A stretch of 64,000 bases of DNA from an uncultured Flavobacteriales bacterium (GTDB lineage: Bacteria; Bacteroidota; Bacteroidia; Flavobacteriales; Crocinitomicaceae): NCBI GenBank assembly GCA_946482515.1, contig CAMLRS010000008.1:124001-188000 (forward strand). The letters run 5' to 3'. Positions within the stretch are counted from its first letter, which is position 1. The number at the start of each line of letters is the position of its first letter. Under the pieces are notes generated by a model. That model was given only the letters and a program-made list of their open reading frames with translations. It had not been told where the DNA came from and ran no database searches. Of this stretch, positions 16,361 to 25,342 are shown piece after piece. The position numbers were made by a program, and so were the translations under genes.

Positions 16361-17968
16361 TTATTTACGGTAGCTTTTCAGCACGCGCATCGAGAAGAAC
16401 ACGAGGAATCCGGCAACGGCGAAATAACCGAGGTAATCGCCCAGCAGCTGGTAAAGCGTCTTGCGCTCGTTGAGCTGTATCGTCTGACGAATGGCGGTTT
16501 CCTTCCACCAACCGGTTTGTTGCAGCACATCGCCGCGCTGATTGATAAAGCCCGATGTTCCGGTATTGGCCGAACGCGCTACGTATTTCCGGTTTTCGAT
16601 TGCCCGCAGCCGCGCAAAAGCGAAATGTTGCTTGTAGCCCGGTGTATCGCGCCACCAACCGTCGTTGGTAATGATGGCGATGAAACCGGCACCCTGCTTA
16701 CATTGACTACGTACAAAGCCTCCGTAAACGGATTCGTAACAAACCACTGGCGCAAAAGTCACATTGCCGGCTTTCATAACTGTTGGTCCGCCATCTTCAA
16801 TACCCAGTGATCCGGAGGAGCCGCCGAGGTTGATGCTCAGGTCCTCCAGCCACGGAAAAATATTGGAAAACGGAATTTTTTCCACCCCCAATACCAGCTT
16901 CGATTTGTGAACGATCGTCGGTGTGCGGTTTTCCTTGAACAGGATGGAAGAATTGTAAGCCTCATAATATCCCGGGCCAAACGGATCTTTACGCGAAGCA
17001 CGCGAGTTTTTCTGATCGAAGAATTTGTAAGTCGTAGCGCCGATCAGGAAGGAAGCGTTGTTCCAGCGTGCGCGGCGTTCCATCAGCAGGTGGAATGCCG
17101 TTTTCTGATGTAATTCCTCCTCGACGATATTGCCGTTGGGATACAGCGCTGTTTCTGGAGCCATGACCAGCTGTGTAGCCGGTGAAACTTCCTTGTCGGC
17201 CAGGTCCATGATCTCGGCCAGCTGCTCATCATCCGAGCCGTTGAATTTCTCGTTGTACGGATCGATGTTCGGCTGAATGGCTACGATCTCATACGGTTGC
17301 TGCGTTTCCGTATAGCTCACATACACCACCAGTGAAATCAGTACCGGAAGAACGATCAGGAAGCTTCCTTTAATCAGGAAGGTGCGCATTTCCAGCCACG
17401 ATTGACGTAAGTCGAGCTTTCGGTGCAGGAATTTCACGACGAAAATATTCACCGACAAAATCCACAGCGACCCGCCGAGCACGCCCGTCCAGGCATACCA
17501 TTGCACGAGCTCGGGAACGCGTGCGAAGACATTGCCCAATGTAAGCCACGGCCAGGAAATTTCCCAGTTGAAATGCAGAAATTCGAACGTGAGCCAGGTG
17601 CAGAGCAGCAAAGGTGTATTCCAGATAGTACCGAGCTTGCGTTTGAGGCGATGGAATATATAAAAAGCAATCGCCATCACGAGGCTGTTGCAGATAAACG
17701 CCATGTAAGCTCCGTCCGGATCGGCGAAGTAAATCCACCAGGTCGTTAATACATTGTAAACGAGAAAAGCCAGGTAGCCCTGGAAAAACAATGCGTAGGA
17801 TTTCCGTTCAGCCGTGTAGCTTTCTTCCACCAGCAAAAGCGGAACCCAGGCCACAAAAGCCAGCGGGAACAGACTTCCCGTGAAGGGAAAGGAAAGCGCC
17901 ATCAGAACGCCGGAAAAGAAAGCCAGTAACCACCGGTTCAAACGGCGGCTCAATACGGTTTGCAGCAT
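16361..17968 (-). CDS. lnt: Apolipoprotein N-acyltransferase
   Basis: This 535-aa inner-membrane enzyme transfers an acyl chain from phospholipid to the N-terminal Cys of lipoproteins, the last maturation step. About seven hydrophobic helices fill residues 10-215, and a nitrilase-fold domain covers about 225-505. The catalytic triad is visible: Glu272 in VMAPETALYP, Lys357 in HKSKLVLGVEKIPF and Cys410 in FAPVVCYESVYGG. A final helix follows. The window encodes several lipoproteins that would be substrates. The -7 box at 17974 lies five bases from the ATG and overlaps the T-run of the upstream OmpA gene's terminator. Confidence 0.95.
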   Translation of the reverse strand: MLQTVLSRRLNRWLLAFFSGVLMALSFPFTGSLFPLAFVAWVPLLLVEESYTAERKSYALFFQGYLAFLVYNVLTTWWIYFADPDGAYMAFICNSLVMAIAFYIFHRLKRKLGTIWNTPLLLCTWLTFEFLHFNWEISWPWLTLGNVFARVPELVQWYAWTGVLGGSLWILSVNIFVVKFLHRKLDLRQSWLEMRTFLIKGSFLIVLPVLISLVVYVSYTETQQPYEIVAIQPNIDPYNEKFNGSDDEQLAEIMDLADKEVSPATQLVMAPETALYPNGNIVEEELHQKTAFHLLMERRARWNNASFLIGATTYKFFDQKNSRASRKDPFGPGYYEAYNSSILFKENRTPTIVHKSKLVLGVEKIPFSNIFPWLEDLSINLGGSSGSLGIEDGGPTVMKAGNVTFAPVVCYESVYGGFVRSQCKQGAGFIAIITNDGWWRDTPGYKQHFAFARLRAIENRKYVARSANTGTSGFINQRGDVLQQTGWWKETAIRQTIQLNERKTLYQLLGDYLGYFAVAGFLVFFSMRVLKSYRK

Positions 17969-17973
17969 AAGCT

Positions 17974-17981
17974 CAAAAATA
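17974..17981 (-). promoter_or_regulatory. -7 box for lnt, overlapping the OmpA terminator T-run
   Basis: The minus strand reads TATTTTTG, five bases before the lnt ATG at 17968. The same bases are the U-tract of the terminator at 17986-18023. Confidence 0.55.
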
Positions 17982-18023
17982 CAACAAGGGGTGGAATTCC
18001 GAAAACTTTCGGAACCACCCCTT
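17975..18023 (-). terminator. Strong terminator of the OmpA/TSP3 gene
   Basis: AAGGGGTGG (18023-18015 on the minus strand) pairs with CCACCCCTT (17994-17986). The inner arms TTCCGAAA and TTTCGGAA extend the stem. A TATTTTTG tract follows. Confidence 0.85.
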
Positions 18024-18051
18024 GCTGATTTATTGTTTTGTGGGATTGTTG

Positions 18052-20568
18052 TTATTCAAAAATCACGGTCATTTCAACACGACGGTTTTTCTGACGTCCT
18101 TCAGCTGTTTCGTTGGTTGCAATCGGCTGCGTTTCCCCGAAGAACAGGGTGTTCAGTCGTTTCGCATCCACACCTTTACCGATCAGGTACGTTTTCACAG
18201 CTTCCGCACGCTGCTTGGACAGAATGAGGTTTTTCTGTGCATCACCTACGTTGTCGGTATGACCAGAGATTTGCAGCTTCCAGTCTTTCTTCTTGATCAG
18301 GAGTGCCGCCAGCTCATCGAGTGAAGCGAAAGAAACCTGCTTGATGATCGCCTTACCGGATTCGAACTCGAGGTTTTCAAATGCTGTGTTCAGGATTTCC
18401 TGTTCAGCTTCTTCGATTTTCGGACAACCTTTGTTTTCGATCACACCTTTCACAGTAGGGCAGTTATCGTCTTTGTCGAGGATGCCGTCGCCGTCTGTAT
18501 CCTGGTAAGGGCAGCCTTTGTTTTTCAGCGGTCCTGCAAGGTTCGGACATTCGTCGTCTTTATCCAGCAAGCCGTCTTTGTCTGTATCCGGCCAAGGGCA
18601 ACCGTTGTTTTCTTTCGGTCCGAACTCAGTAGGGCAGTTGTCAACGAAGTCGAACAGACCATCGTTATCTGTATCCGGGCACCCTTGGTTTACAAGCGGT
18701 CCAGGTACATCCGGACAAGCGTCATCGGAATCCTTGATACCGTCGCCGTCTTTGTCAGGACAACCGTTGAAGGCGATGATACCCGGTACATCCGGACAGT
18801 CGTCTTTCGGATCGATGATGCTGTCGTTATCTGCATCCGGGCAGCCTTTGAAGTAAGCCAATCCGGCGAGCTCAGGACATTCGTCATCTTTGTCCGGAAT
18901 TTTGTCGCCGTCTTTATCCGGGCAACCTTTGAATTCCGCCAGACCCGGTGTCTCAGGGCAAAGGTCTTCCGCATCCTGGATACCATCCTGGTCTGTATCA
19001 GGACAGCCTTTGAACGCCCAGATTCCCGGAGTGTCCACACAGTTGTCCATTTTGTCGGATACTTTATCCTTGTCGCGGTCTTGCGGCGCTGTGTACAGGA
19101 TTGGCACGCGCAAACCGGCATAAACTTCCGCTCCGCGTACTTTCCCGAAGGCAAACATGGAGCGCACATCGGTGAATCCGATCGTGAGCGGGCCTAGTCG
19201 GGCAGCCATACCGACTTTCCAGCCGGAATATTCGTTGACCGATACCGGAACGTGGAACCCGAACCATGCATGGTCGAAACTTGGCGTGATCACGAACTGT
19301 GTAGGGATTTTTACTTTGGAAGCTACGTTTTTGCCCAGTACGTTGATCATACCGGTAGCGTTCACGTAGAACCATTTCCAGATGTGGTAATCCAATTGCA
19401 GACTGAGTGCTGTCGGTGTCCACATGAAATACGTTTCACCTGTTCCTTCGTTGGCCGACCAGCCCGATCCGCTCTGGATAAGGCTATCGATGATCGTATC
19501 GAAGGCCGCAAAGCTGTTAGCGTCTTTGAAAATCCGCAGATCGAGCGTAGTGGTGTTCACGCTGAAGTCGCGGCTGTAACCACCTTTGGTGAATTTCATT
19601 CCACCGATATCGAGGATGGAAACGCCGGCACGGAGGGTGTATTTCTCCTGGTCTTTTCGCCACAGGTTGGTTTCGCCGTCCATGTCGTATTTGTAATCCT
19701 GGTAATCAGGACGCCATTCGTAGACGAAACCGAGATCGAAACCGATTCCCAGCCTGGAAGATGATTTGAACGGATCGAATTTTCCGCCTGAAGCCAGGTC
19801 GTCGAGTCCGTCGGAATAGCCGTACTGGAATGTTCCGATCAGCGTTGTAGCGGTATCCTTGTTCAGGAGCTCGTAATCAAGGTTGTCGGTGTAGGCATAC
19901 GCAGAAGCAAGTCCCTGGAGCAATTTCATGCGTCCACCGATTTTGAAGAAATGTTCGTTCTTATCGGCGAGCACCTGTCCGTAATTTACACCGTATTCGT
20001 TCCACATCATGGCATTGGCGTTTACCAGGCGCTCATTAAGACGAAGGTTCCACAACGCAGCAAAGTCGAGCCCGTTTTCAGCCAGCTTGGCCAGCTTCGG
20101 ATCGAGGTCGTCGATGTTGCTCACCATGCGCGTTTTGGCCGAAAATCCGACTGCAATGCGCGGGTTGATGTGGAAAGCGAAGTTCAGCACATCGATCTGG
20201 TAATTGATGTACACACCGCGTGTCTTGGAGCTCGGGTCGTTGTAATCGTAGTAATCACCGATGTAACGGTCTTCGAAGGTCGAATCGGGACGAATCCACG
20301 CTGTATCGGTCGTGAACGACTTGCGCCACCATTTCGGCATGTCTTTCGTATCGAAATACTTGGCGTTGTTCCAGGCACCAATGTTAACGCTCGCCAGGTT
20401 CAGATCGAACTTAAAGCGCCCGTCGACGAAGCTGGCTGGCTGGTTATCCAGTCCCATCACGCCGACATAATTACTGCTGTGAACTCCGAGATAGTTTTGT
20501 GCGTTGAGTTGATTGTGGCCCGCGCCCAGCAAGGCCAGTGCAAGTAGTAATCGTAGTTTTTTCTTCAT
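18052..20568 (-). CDS. OmpA-family outer-membrane protein: DUF5723 barrel, eight TSP type-3 repeats, OmpA domain
   Basis: This 838-aa protein starts at ATG 20568 with signal peptide KKKLRLLLALALLGAGHNQL; an ATG at 20589 (ATGA overlap with the upstream gene) is an alternative. Residues 25-485 resemble the DUF5723 membrane-barrel family (NYLGVHSSNYVGVMG). Residues about 490-700 hold eight thrombospondin type-3 calcium-binding units of the form DxDxDGxxDxxDxC-P-GCPD. The last 120 residues are an OmpA peptidoglycan-binding domain (LQISGHTDNVGDAQKN, LSKQRAEAVKTYLI, NRRVEMTV). It likely ties the outer membrane to the wall. It is probably co-transcribed with, and coupled to, the 717-aa gene upstream. 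Confidence 0.88.
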   Translation of the reverse strand: MKKKLRLLLALALLGAGHNQLNAQNYLGVHSSNYVGVMGLDNQPASFVDGRFKFDLNLASVNIGAWNNAKYFDTKDMPKWWRKSFTTDTAWIRPDSTFEDRYIGDYYDYNDPSSKTRGVYINYQIDVLNFAFHINPRIAVGFSAKTRMVSNIDDLDPKLAKLAENGLDFAALWNLRLNERLVNANAMMWNEYGVNYGQVLADKNEHFFKIGGRMKLLQGLASAYAYTDNLDYELLNKDTATTLIGTFQYGYSDGLDDLASGGKFDPFKSSSRLGIGFDLGFVYEWRPDYQDYKYDMDGETNLWRKDQEKYTLRAGVSILDIGGMKFTKGGYSRDFSVNTTTLDLRIFKDANSFAAFDTIIDSLIQSGSGWSANEGTGETYFMWTPTALSLQLDYHIWKWFYVNATGMINVLGKNVASKVKIPTQFVITPSFDHAWFGFHVPVSVNEYSGWKVGMAARLGPLTIGFTDVRSMFAFGKVRGAEVYAGLRVPILYTAPQDRDKDKVSDKMDNCVDTPGIWAFKGCPDTDQDGIQDAEDLCPETPGLAEFKGCPDKDGDKIPDKDDECPELAGLAYFKGCPDADNDSIIDPKDDCPDVPGIIAFNGCPDKDGDGIKDSDDACPDVPGPLVNQGCPDTDNDGLFDFVDNCPTEFGPKENNGCPWPDTDKDGLLDKDDECPNLAGPLKNKGCPYQDTDGDGILDKDDNCPTVKGVIENKGCPKIEEAEQEILNTAFENLEFESGKAIIKQVSFASLDELAALLIKKKDWKLQISGHTDNVGDAQKNLILSKQRAEAVKTYLIGKGVDAKRLNTLFFGETQPIATNETAEGRQKNRRVEMTVIFE

Positions 20569-20585
20569 AAGCGGGAATCTAAGAA

Positions 20586-22739
20586 TCATTCAACCGGGTA
20601 ACGAACAAGGTAGCCGTTCGACTGGGACAGCAGTAATAATGAGCCGTCCTGTTGTCGGTGCAGCACAACCATGCTTGCTCCTTCGAAGGATTCTGTTGTT
20701 AGTTGTTTACCGTTTAGCGAGTAAATATAATTGTTATTTGACAATCCGTCCAAAATCCCAACAATCATTTTTCCGTTGGCTTTTCCGAGGCAGGAAACAC
20801 TTTCTATATCTGCAAATGTGGGCGTTATGAAACCGAGCTGCGTACCCGATTCGGAGAATAAGCGGATTGTTTTACCGGATTGCACCGCAATGACCGCTTT
20901 CCCAAAGTCATTGGTCACACCAACGATGCGTTTTGCTCCACCGGCCAGCTCGCGCTGATCGCCGTTCGTGCCCACGAGCATAAACCGGTTGTTATCGAGC
21001 CCGAAGAAACGCGGACCGTCGGAGGTTTTCAGGACCACCAGCTCGCCTGAAGGAACGGCAAACGATTTCAACTGGCGTTTCCGGTCGATGGAAAGATGAA
21101 CGGCTTTCGTTTCACCGGTCACTGTCGCGGTAAGCTCGCCGCGGTTTACCCAAACGATCAAAGCGGCTTTTTCCCGCGGGCGGAATGGCAATCGGATGCT
21201 GCCGGCTTTTTTTCCTTCAGAATAGATCGTCAGGAAATCCTGGTCCACAACGGCCAGGCGGTTTTGACCTTTCCAGGTGTAATAACAGGCTGCGGTAACG
21301 TTGTTCGTATGTTGCAGCGGGAAACCAGGTAGCTCAGCTCCTTGTTGATTAAGCACGTGCACGGTATTGGCGGCCGTAAGGATCAGTTCTTTGCCGGTGG
21401 TCGAAAGTGCAGCTTCGTTAGGTGCATGGTCCAGTGCTTTTTTCCAGCGCTCGCCTTGTTTGTTGATGCCGTAAATGCTGTTGTTTTTCGAAACCACGAA
21501 CAGGAAATCGGAACCCTGAACGGGTAAGAGCTGCGCAATGCCGCCGTCGATGCGAATAGGCGTTTCCTGGCGGGTTTCGGGCTGCTTTTCTCCCTCTGTA
21601 ACCGGCTCGCTATATGTGCGCACAACGGTATGACGCGACCCTTCGAGCAAACTGATCGTGCGGTGCTCCTGCGGCGACAAATGGCGGTAGCTCACTTTCT
21701 GCGGGATGTTGTGGAACAATCCGGCGTATTTTTCGATTTGCTGGGAAAGCGTATGACCGGCTTCGTAAGCACCGATAAATGCATCGATGGTGCGCTGGTC
21801 TTCGGCGATGAAAACGCGGCTGTTGAACACTTCGAGATGCCAGTCGCCGGCTACCGGTAATGGTTTCGGGAGATGGACATTCCGGACAAACCCGGCGTTT
21901 TTTCCTTGTCGAATGCTGGATTCATCTACGGCATCGCCCAGAATGGCAATCGGATCCTGGCCCGCAATGTAATCAGTAATGATGCAGGGCTTACCGTTGT
22001 AGGTTACCACTGCCACACCGTTGTTGATCCAGTCGTAAGCTGGAGACATAGCCGGATCGAGCGTGCGCAGGTAATTTTTCTCGTAGAAGCGGTATTCACT
22101 GAAATCTTCCGGGATCACGTCGAGGAACAATTCCTGATCGTCGGCCAGGTGCTTGCCCAGGTCATTGCCGGTTGAAACATAGACAATACTGCCGTCGGCC
22201 TTTTCGTAGACGTTTTCGATCGACGGATAAGCTTCTTTCCAGGTTACGAGGCTGTAAGTACTCTTCCGGTCGAGATAGTTCCAGTCCAGCGAAATATCTC
22301 CGTTCAATGTCGGCTCCGATTGGGAAATAACGAGGAATTCCTTGTCGAACTTTGCAAACCAGCCATTCGATAAACGGAGACTGTGTGCTGCCGTCAGCTC
22401 ACCAGTCAGCTTGTTTTTCGACAGGAAATGCTTCACGATCTCTGTCGTCCATGGTTTGCTGCGTTCCAGGAGAATGGTCTTTCCGCTTGCGCCAAAATAC
22501 ATATGCTGAACGCGTTCCGGATTCTCAAACAGGCTCCGGATCAGTTCGTCATCGCCAATGAGGCCTGTTGAGCTAACCAGATCGTAATTGAAAGGCCTGT
22601 GGGCTATCACTACAGGTGTACGGGCTGCAAAGACACTATTGGGATGAACGGCATTGCCCGAAGAAGCGATATTGATCCCCACATATGCGATCCAGATTAA
22701 CGCAACAGCTCCGAGTATTCCGACGACGTATTTTCCCAC
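20586..22739 (-). CDS. Membrane-anchored protein of unknown function, coupled to the OmpA gene
   Basis: This 717-aa protein has no family I can name with confidence. A single N-terminal helix (YVVGILGAVALIWIAYVGI) makes it inner-membrane anchored with a large periplasmic part. Residues 40-390 are mixed alpha/beta; residues 390-717 have propeller-like strands (SDFLFVVSKNNSIYGINKQG, TGKELILTAANTVHVLNQQG, GKAVIAVQSGKTIRLFSESG). The start is GTG at 22739, since the next ATG would remove the helix. Its TGA overlaps the ATG at 20589 of the OmpA frame (ATGA), so the two are likely translated together and may act together at the envelope. A -7 box is at 22759. Confidence 0.6.
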   Translation of the reverse strand: MGKYVVGILGAVALIWIAYVGINIASSGNAVHPNSVFAARTPVVIAHRPFNYDLVSSTGLIGDDELIRSLFENPERVQHMYFGASGKTILLERSKPWTTEIVKHFLSKNKLTGELTAAHSLRLSNGWFAKFDKEFLVISQSEPTLNGDISLDWNYLDRKSTYSLVTWKEAYPSIENVYEKADGSIVYVSTGNDLGKHLADDQELFLDVIPEDFSEYRFYEKNYLRTLDPAMSPAYDWINNGVAVVTYNGKPCIITDYIAGQDPIAILGDAVDESSIRQGKNAGFVRNVHLPKPLPVAGDWHLEVFNSRVFIAEDQRTIDAFIGAYEAGHTLSQQIEKYAGLFHNIPQKVSYRHLSPQEHRTISLLEGSRHTVVRTYSEPVTEGEKQPETRQETPIRIDGGIAQLLPVQGSDFLFVVSKNNSIYGINKQGERWKKALDHAPNEAALSTTGKELILTAANTVHVLNQQGAELPGFPLQHTNNVTAACYYTWKGQNRLAVVDQDFLTIYSEGKKAGSIRLPFRPREKAALIVWVNRGELTATVTGETKAVHLSIDRKRQLKSFAVPSGELVVLKTSDGPRFFGLDNNRFMLVGTNGDQRELAGGAKRIVGVTNDFGKAVIAVQSGKTIRLFSESGTQLGFITPTFADIESVSCLGKANGKMIVGILDGLSNNNYIYSLNGKQLTTESFEGASMVVLHRQQDGSLLLLSQSNGYLVRYPVE

Positions 22740-22758
22740 TTGAAAAATTCTTTACGTT

Positions 22759-22766
22759 CAAAAATA
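22759..22766 (-). promoter_or_regulatory. -7 box for the 717-aa gene and OmpA operon
   Basis: The minus strand reads TATTTTTG, an exact TAnnTTTG match, 19 bases before the GTG start at 22739. Confidence 0.5.
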
Positions 22767-22822
22767 CACGTCAGGAAGCCTTCTTTTCCACTGCCCGGGA
22801 TAAGTAGTTAACAGTGGTATGT

Positions 22823-23434
22823 TTACTCGAAATCCAGCTGCAGCTGAAAATCGCCGAGCAGGTTGAATGTTTGCCGATGATGAACGGTAGAGCCGTGTTC
22901 CAGGATGGCGGTCCGGTGACTGATCGTCGGGTAGCCTTTGTTCTCATTCCAGCCGAAATGCGGGAAATCCGAATGAAGCTTTTTCATGTATTCGTCGCGG
23001 TAGGTTTTTGCCAGGATGGAAGCCGCAGCGATGGATCGGTAAATGCCATCGCCCTTAATGATAGCATGGGATTTGAATACCGAATTGCGGAGCGTTTTAT
23101 TGCCGTCGATGAGCAATTCGTCTGGTCGCGGCGTGAGCTGCAAAGCCGAGCGTTCCATGGCTGTAAGACTGGCTTGCAGGATGTTCAGCTCTTCGATTTC
23201 GCGTTCGTCGATGAAACAAACGGCGTAGCTGATGGCGTGTTGCTCGATCAGTGGGCGCAGTTCTTCGCGTTGACGTGCGTTCAGCTTTTTGGAATCGTTC
23301 AGTAAAGGATGGTGAAAATCGACCGGTAAAATAACGGCAGCAGCTACCACAGGCCCGGCCAGACAGCCTCTTCCGGCTTCGTCGCAACCGGCTTCGACTA
23401 TACCCGCGGTACGAAATGGCAACAGCTCCTGCAT
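22823..23434 (-). CDS. rnhB: Ribonuclease HII
   Basis: This 203-aa cytoplasmic nuclease cleaves the RNA strand of RNA-DNA hybrids and single ribonucleotides in DNA. The signature GCDEAGRGCLAGPVVAAAVI carries the catalytic Asp-Glu. DELLIDGNKTL and the ASILAKTYRDEYM segment with the remaining acidic residues follow, then GWNENKGYPTISHRTAI. The length is standard (about 200). It is divergent from the small secreted protein at 23525. A near -7 box (CAATTTTG) lies four bases before its ATG. Confidence 0.95.
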   Translation of the reverse strand: MQELLPFRTAGIVEAGCDEAGRGCLAGPVVAAAVILPVDFHHPLLNDSKKLNARQREELRPLIEQHAISYAVCFIDEREIEELNILQASLTAMERSALQLTPRPDELLIDGNKTLRNSVFKSHAIIKGDGIYRSIAAASILAKTYRDEYMKKLHSDFPHFGWNENKGYPTISHRTAILEHGSTVHHRQTFNLLGDFQLQLDFE

Positions 23435-23438
23435 ACTG

Positions 23439-23446
23439 CAAAATTG
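23439..23446 (-). promoter_or_regulatory. Possible -7 box for rnhB
   Basis: The minus strand reads CAATTTTG, one mismatch to TAnnTTTG, four bases before the ATG at 23434. Confidence 0.35.
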
Positions 23447-23490
23447 GCAAAATAGTTGTAATTTCCACCCTGAAACAACTTTTTAGACGC

Positions 23491-23498
23491 TATATTCG
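23491..23498 (+). promoter_or_regulatory. -7 box for the 119-aa secreted protein
   Basis: TATATTCG is one mismatch from TAnnTTTG, 26 bases before the ATG at 23525. Confidence 0.45.
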
Positions 23499-23524
23499 TT
23501 TACTAATCAGAGAACACAAAGACT

Positions 23525-23884
23525 ATGAAAAAGATATTGTTGATATTGACCGTTGTACTGTCTTCAATTGCTGCTACAGCGCAGGAAACAGCTACCACTA
23601 CTGCGGCATCGCTGACCAAAGGAAAAACTTCCGGTGTATTTGAATTTGCGCTGCCAGCAAGCGTTACGGCTGAGCAGGTAGAAAAGGCAAAATCGTATTA
23701 CACGCAATACTTTACGGTTGCTTTCGATCAGAAAAGCCACCAGGCTGTCCTGACAATGACCAAGAACGAGCCGATCAACCGTCGCGTGATGCACCGTTTC
23801 CTCGTTACGCTCAACGTACAAACGATCAAGGTTGATTCAGAAGATTATACCTTCGACGCACTTTACGACAAGTACCTGCAATAA
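23525..23884 (+). CDS. Small secreted protein of unknown function
   Basis: This 119-aa protein has a clear signal peptide (MKKILLILTVVLSSIAATAQ) and a short Thr-rich linker. A compact alpha/beta domain follows (VTAEQVEKAKSYYTQYFTVA, HQAVLTMTKNEPINRRVMH, INVQTIKVDSEDY-like end). The beta-alpha pattern resembles small metal-transport or HMA-like folds, but the CxxC motif is absent, so no function is proposed. The gene is monocistronic, with its own promoter and a terminator 20 bases after the stop. Confidence 0.75.
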   Translation: MKKILLILTVVLSSIAATAQETATTTAASLTKGKTSGVFEFALPASVTAEQVEKAKSYYTQYFTVAFDQKSHQAVLTMTKNEPINRRVMHRFLVTLNVQTIKVDSEDYTFDALYDKYLQ

Positions 23885-23903
23885 GCAGCTTTTACAGATA
23901 TTG

Positions 23904-23938
23904 ACCCTTCTTCCGGCCAACGGGGGAAGGGTTTTTTA
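23904..23938 (+). terminator. Terminator after the small secreted protein
   Basis: ACCCTTC (23904-23910) pairs with GAAGGGT (23926-23932), followed by TTTTTT. Confidence 0.85.
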
Positions 23939-23993
23939 TTCCCGATTTTTCTAAACTATTCACTGTTTCAGATTGAGACGGCCGTTATTTTAT

Positions 23994-24001
23994 TAACTTC
24001 G
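23994..24001 (+). promoter_or_regulatory. Possible -7 box of the transglutaminase/RHS operon
   Basis: TAACTTCG is one mismatch from TAnnTTTG and sits four bases before the ATG at 24006, so the first gene of the island would be leaderless. Confidence 0.4.
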
Positions 24002-24005
24002 GCTT

Positions 24006-25340
24006 ATGCAAAGAACAGTTTCACTATTCGCTTTTTTGCTCCCACTTTTCTTTTTGCCTTGCTTTGGGCAAATCAATCATCCTGTTACACCCCAGCCGAA
24101 GCAATTTGAGCCTGTCAGCACAACGCATTCCTCATCGAATCCATCCGGATTTTATCAGAATAACACCAACTATTCGGCACAGCATCCATCCTATCAGCAA
24201 GCCTATTCCAACCAGGCTTTAGCTCCCGGCAACCAACTGCCAGCCAAAGAATCTGCTTCCATTCAAGAAATCCAGCAATTACTTTCCGAAGTTACAACCA
24301 AGCGGAAAGAGATTCCGACAGCCTTACCGCTTCTTACACGACAGAAACAATATTTCGACCAGGCTTTTTCTGAAATCAGTCAGATGCTGGAAGGACAAAC
24401 AACATTGGATTTGAAACGGGCCGTTTTCCTCACCGAGAATGCTGCTTCAGATGGAAGTATGGATTACAAGCTGTTCTGTAATCAGATTGCCCGAATCGCT
24501 TCCCTACTTCAAACACAAATGCTTGCTGAGAACCTTCCAGTGAACGATCCGCTGGCGATCAACAAAACAGTATTTCGTTTCATCTGTGATACGCTTAGGA
24601 TCTCAAGTGAAGGAAAAATCATTACCACTTATCCCAAAACTTACGATTTCAATGATCCGTTTGGGATTAAGGACATTCGACAGCTGTTTGTTTCCAAGCT
24701 GATCAAAACCGGTAAAGGTCAATGCAAATCGTTGCCACTGCTGTTTCTGATCCTCGTACAGGAAATGCATGGCGAAGCGTGGTTATCATTCGCTCCTTCG
24801 CATTCCTTCATTAAATGCAAAGACCAAACGGGCCAACTATTCAACCTGGAGCTGACCAGCGGTATTGTCGTTAGTGATTCCTGGATCGTTGGTTCCGGCT
24901 ATGTGAAAGCAGCCTCGGTTACCACAGGGATTTATCTCGACACCATGAATACAAAGCAGGTAATTGCCAATTGCCTCGTCGACCTTTCGATGTATTACAG
25001 CTGGCGTTTCGGGAAGCAAAATATTCAGCTGGGCTACGATGAATTCAACCTGCAATGCCTGAACAAAACCTTGTCTGTTCATCCAACCAACATTCACGCT
25101 GTGCTTGGCAAGTCTGATTATTACACCATTCTGCTGAATTACGCTGCTTCCAAAAAGGGTTATCGGACCGAACAGCAATTGCTTGCCGATCCTGTTACCG
25201 CCGCCATTTTCAGGGACAGAAACAAATTGTATGCACTCACCGATCAGCTCGGCTATGAATATTTCGGTGAAGCCGAATACCAGCAATGGCTTAAATCGCT
25301 CGATCCAGTACCACTTGTTCAACCTGTAATAACCAACTAA
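24006..25340 (+). CDS. Secreted transglutaminase-like protein (paralogue of the next gene)
   Basis: This 444-aa protein has a signal peptide (QRTVSLFAFLLPLFFLPCFG), then a low-complexity Pro/Ser/Gln/Asn-rich stretch (residues 25-85). Residues about 105-345 match the next gene segment by segment: EISQMLEGQTTLDLKRAVF against SIRSMLEGRRTTSFRQAVF, and KTGKGQCKSL against QTGKGNCQSL. A papain-like transglutaminase core is suggested by Cys240 (GKGQCKSL) and His266 (FAPSHSFIK), with an acidic or Asn residue in NLELTSG. Unlike its neighbour it stops after this domain and has no RHS linker or toxin-like tail. The gap to the next gene is two bases, so they are co-transcribed. Its role could be export, processing or decoy; this is inference. 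Confidence 0.65.
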   Translation: MQRTVSLFAFLLPLFFLPCFGQINHPVTPQPKQFEPVSTTHSSSNPSGFYQNNTNYSAQHPSYQQAYSNQALAPGNQLPAKESASIQEIQQLLSEVTTKRKEIPTALPLLTRQKQYFDQAFSEISQMLEGQTTLDLKRAVFLTENAASDGSMDYKLFCNQIARIASLLQTQMLAENLPVNDPLAINKTVFRFICDTLRISSEGKIITTYPKTYDFNDPFGIKDIRQLFVSKLIKTGKGQCKSLPLLFLILVQEMHGEAWLSFAPSHSFIKCKDQTGQLFNLELTSGIVVSDSWIVGSGYVKAASVTTGIYLDTMNTKQVIANCLVDLSMYYSWRFGKQNIQLGYDEFNLQCLNKTLSVHPTNIHAVLGKSDYYTILLNYAASKKGYRTEQQLLADPVTAAIFRDRNKLYALTDQLGYEYFGEAEYQQWLKSLDPVPLVQPVITN

Positions 25341-25342
25341 TC

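Noticed and set aside
18480..19040. Possible CRISPR-like array
   Set aside because: The spaced repeats are the coding sequence of eight TSP type-3 units, in frame and of varying sequence.
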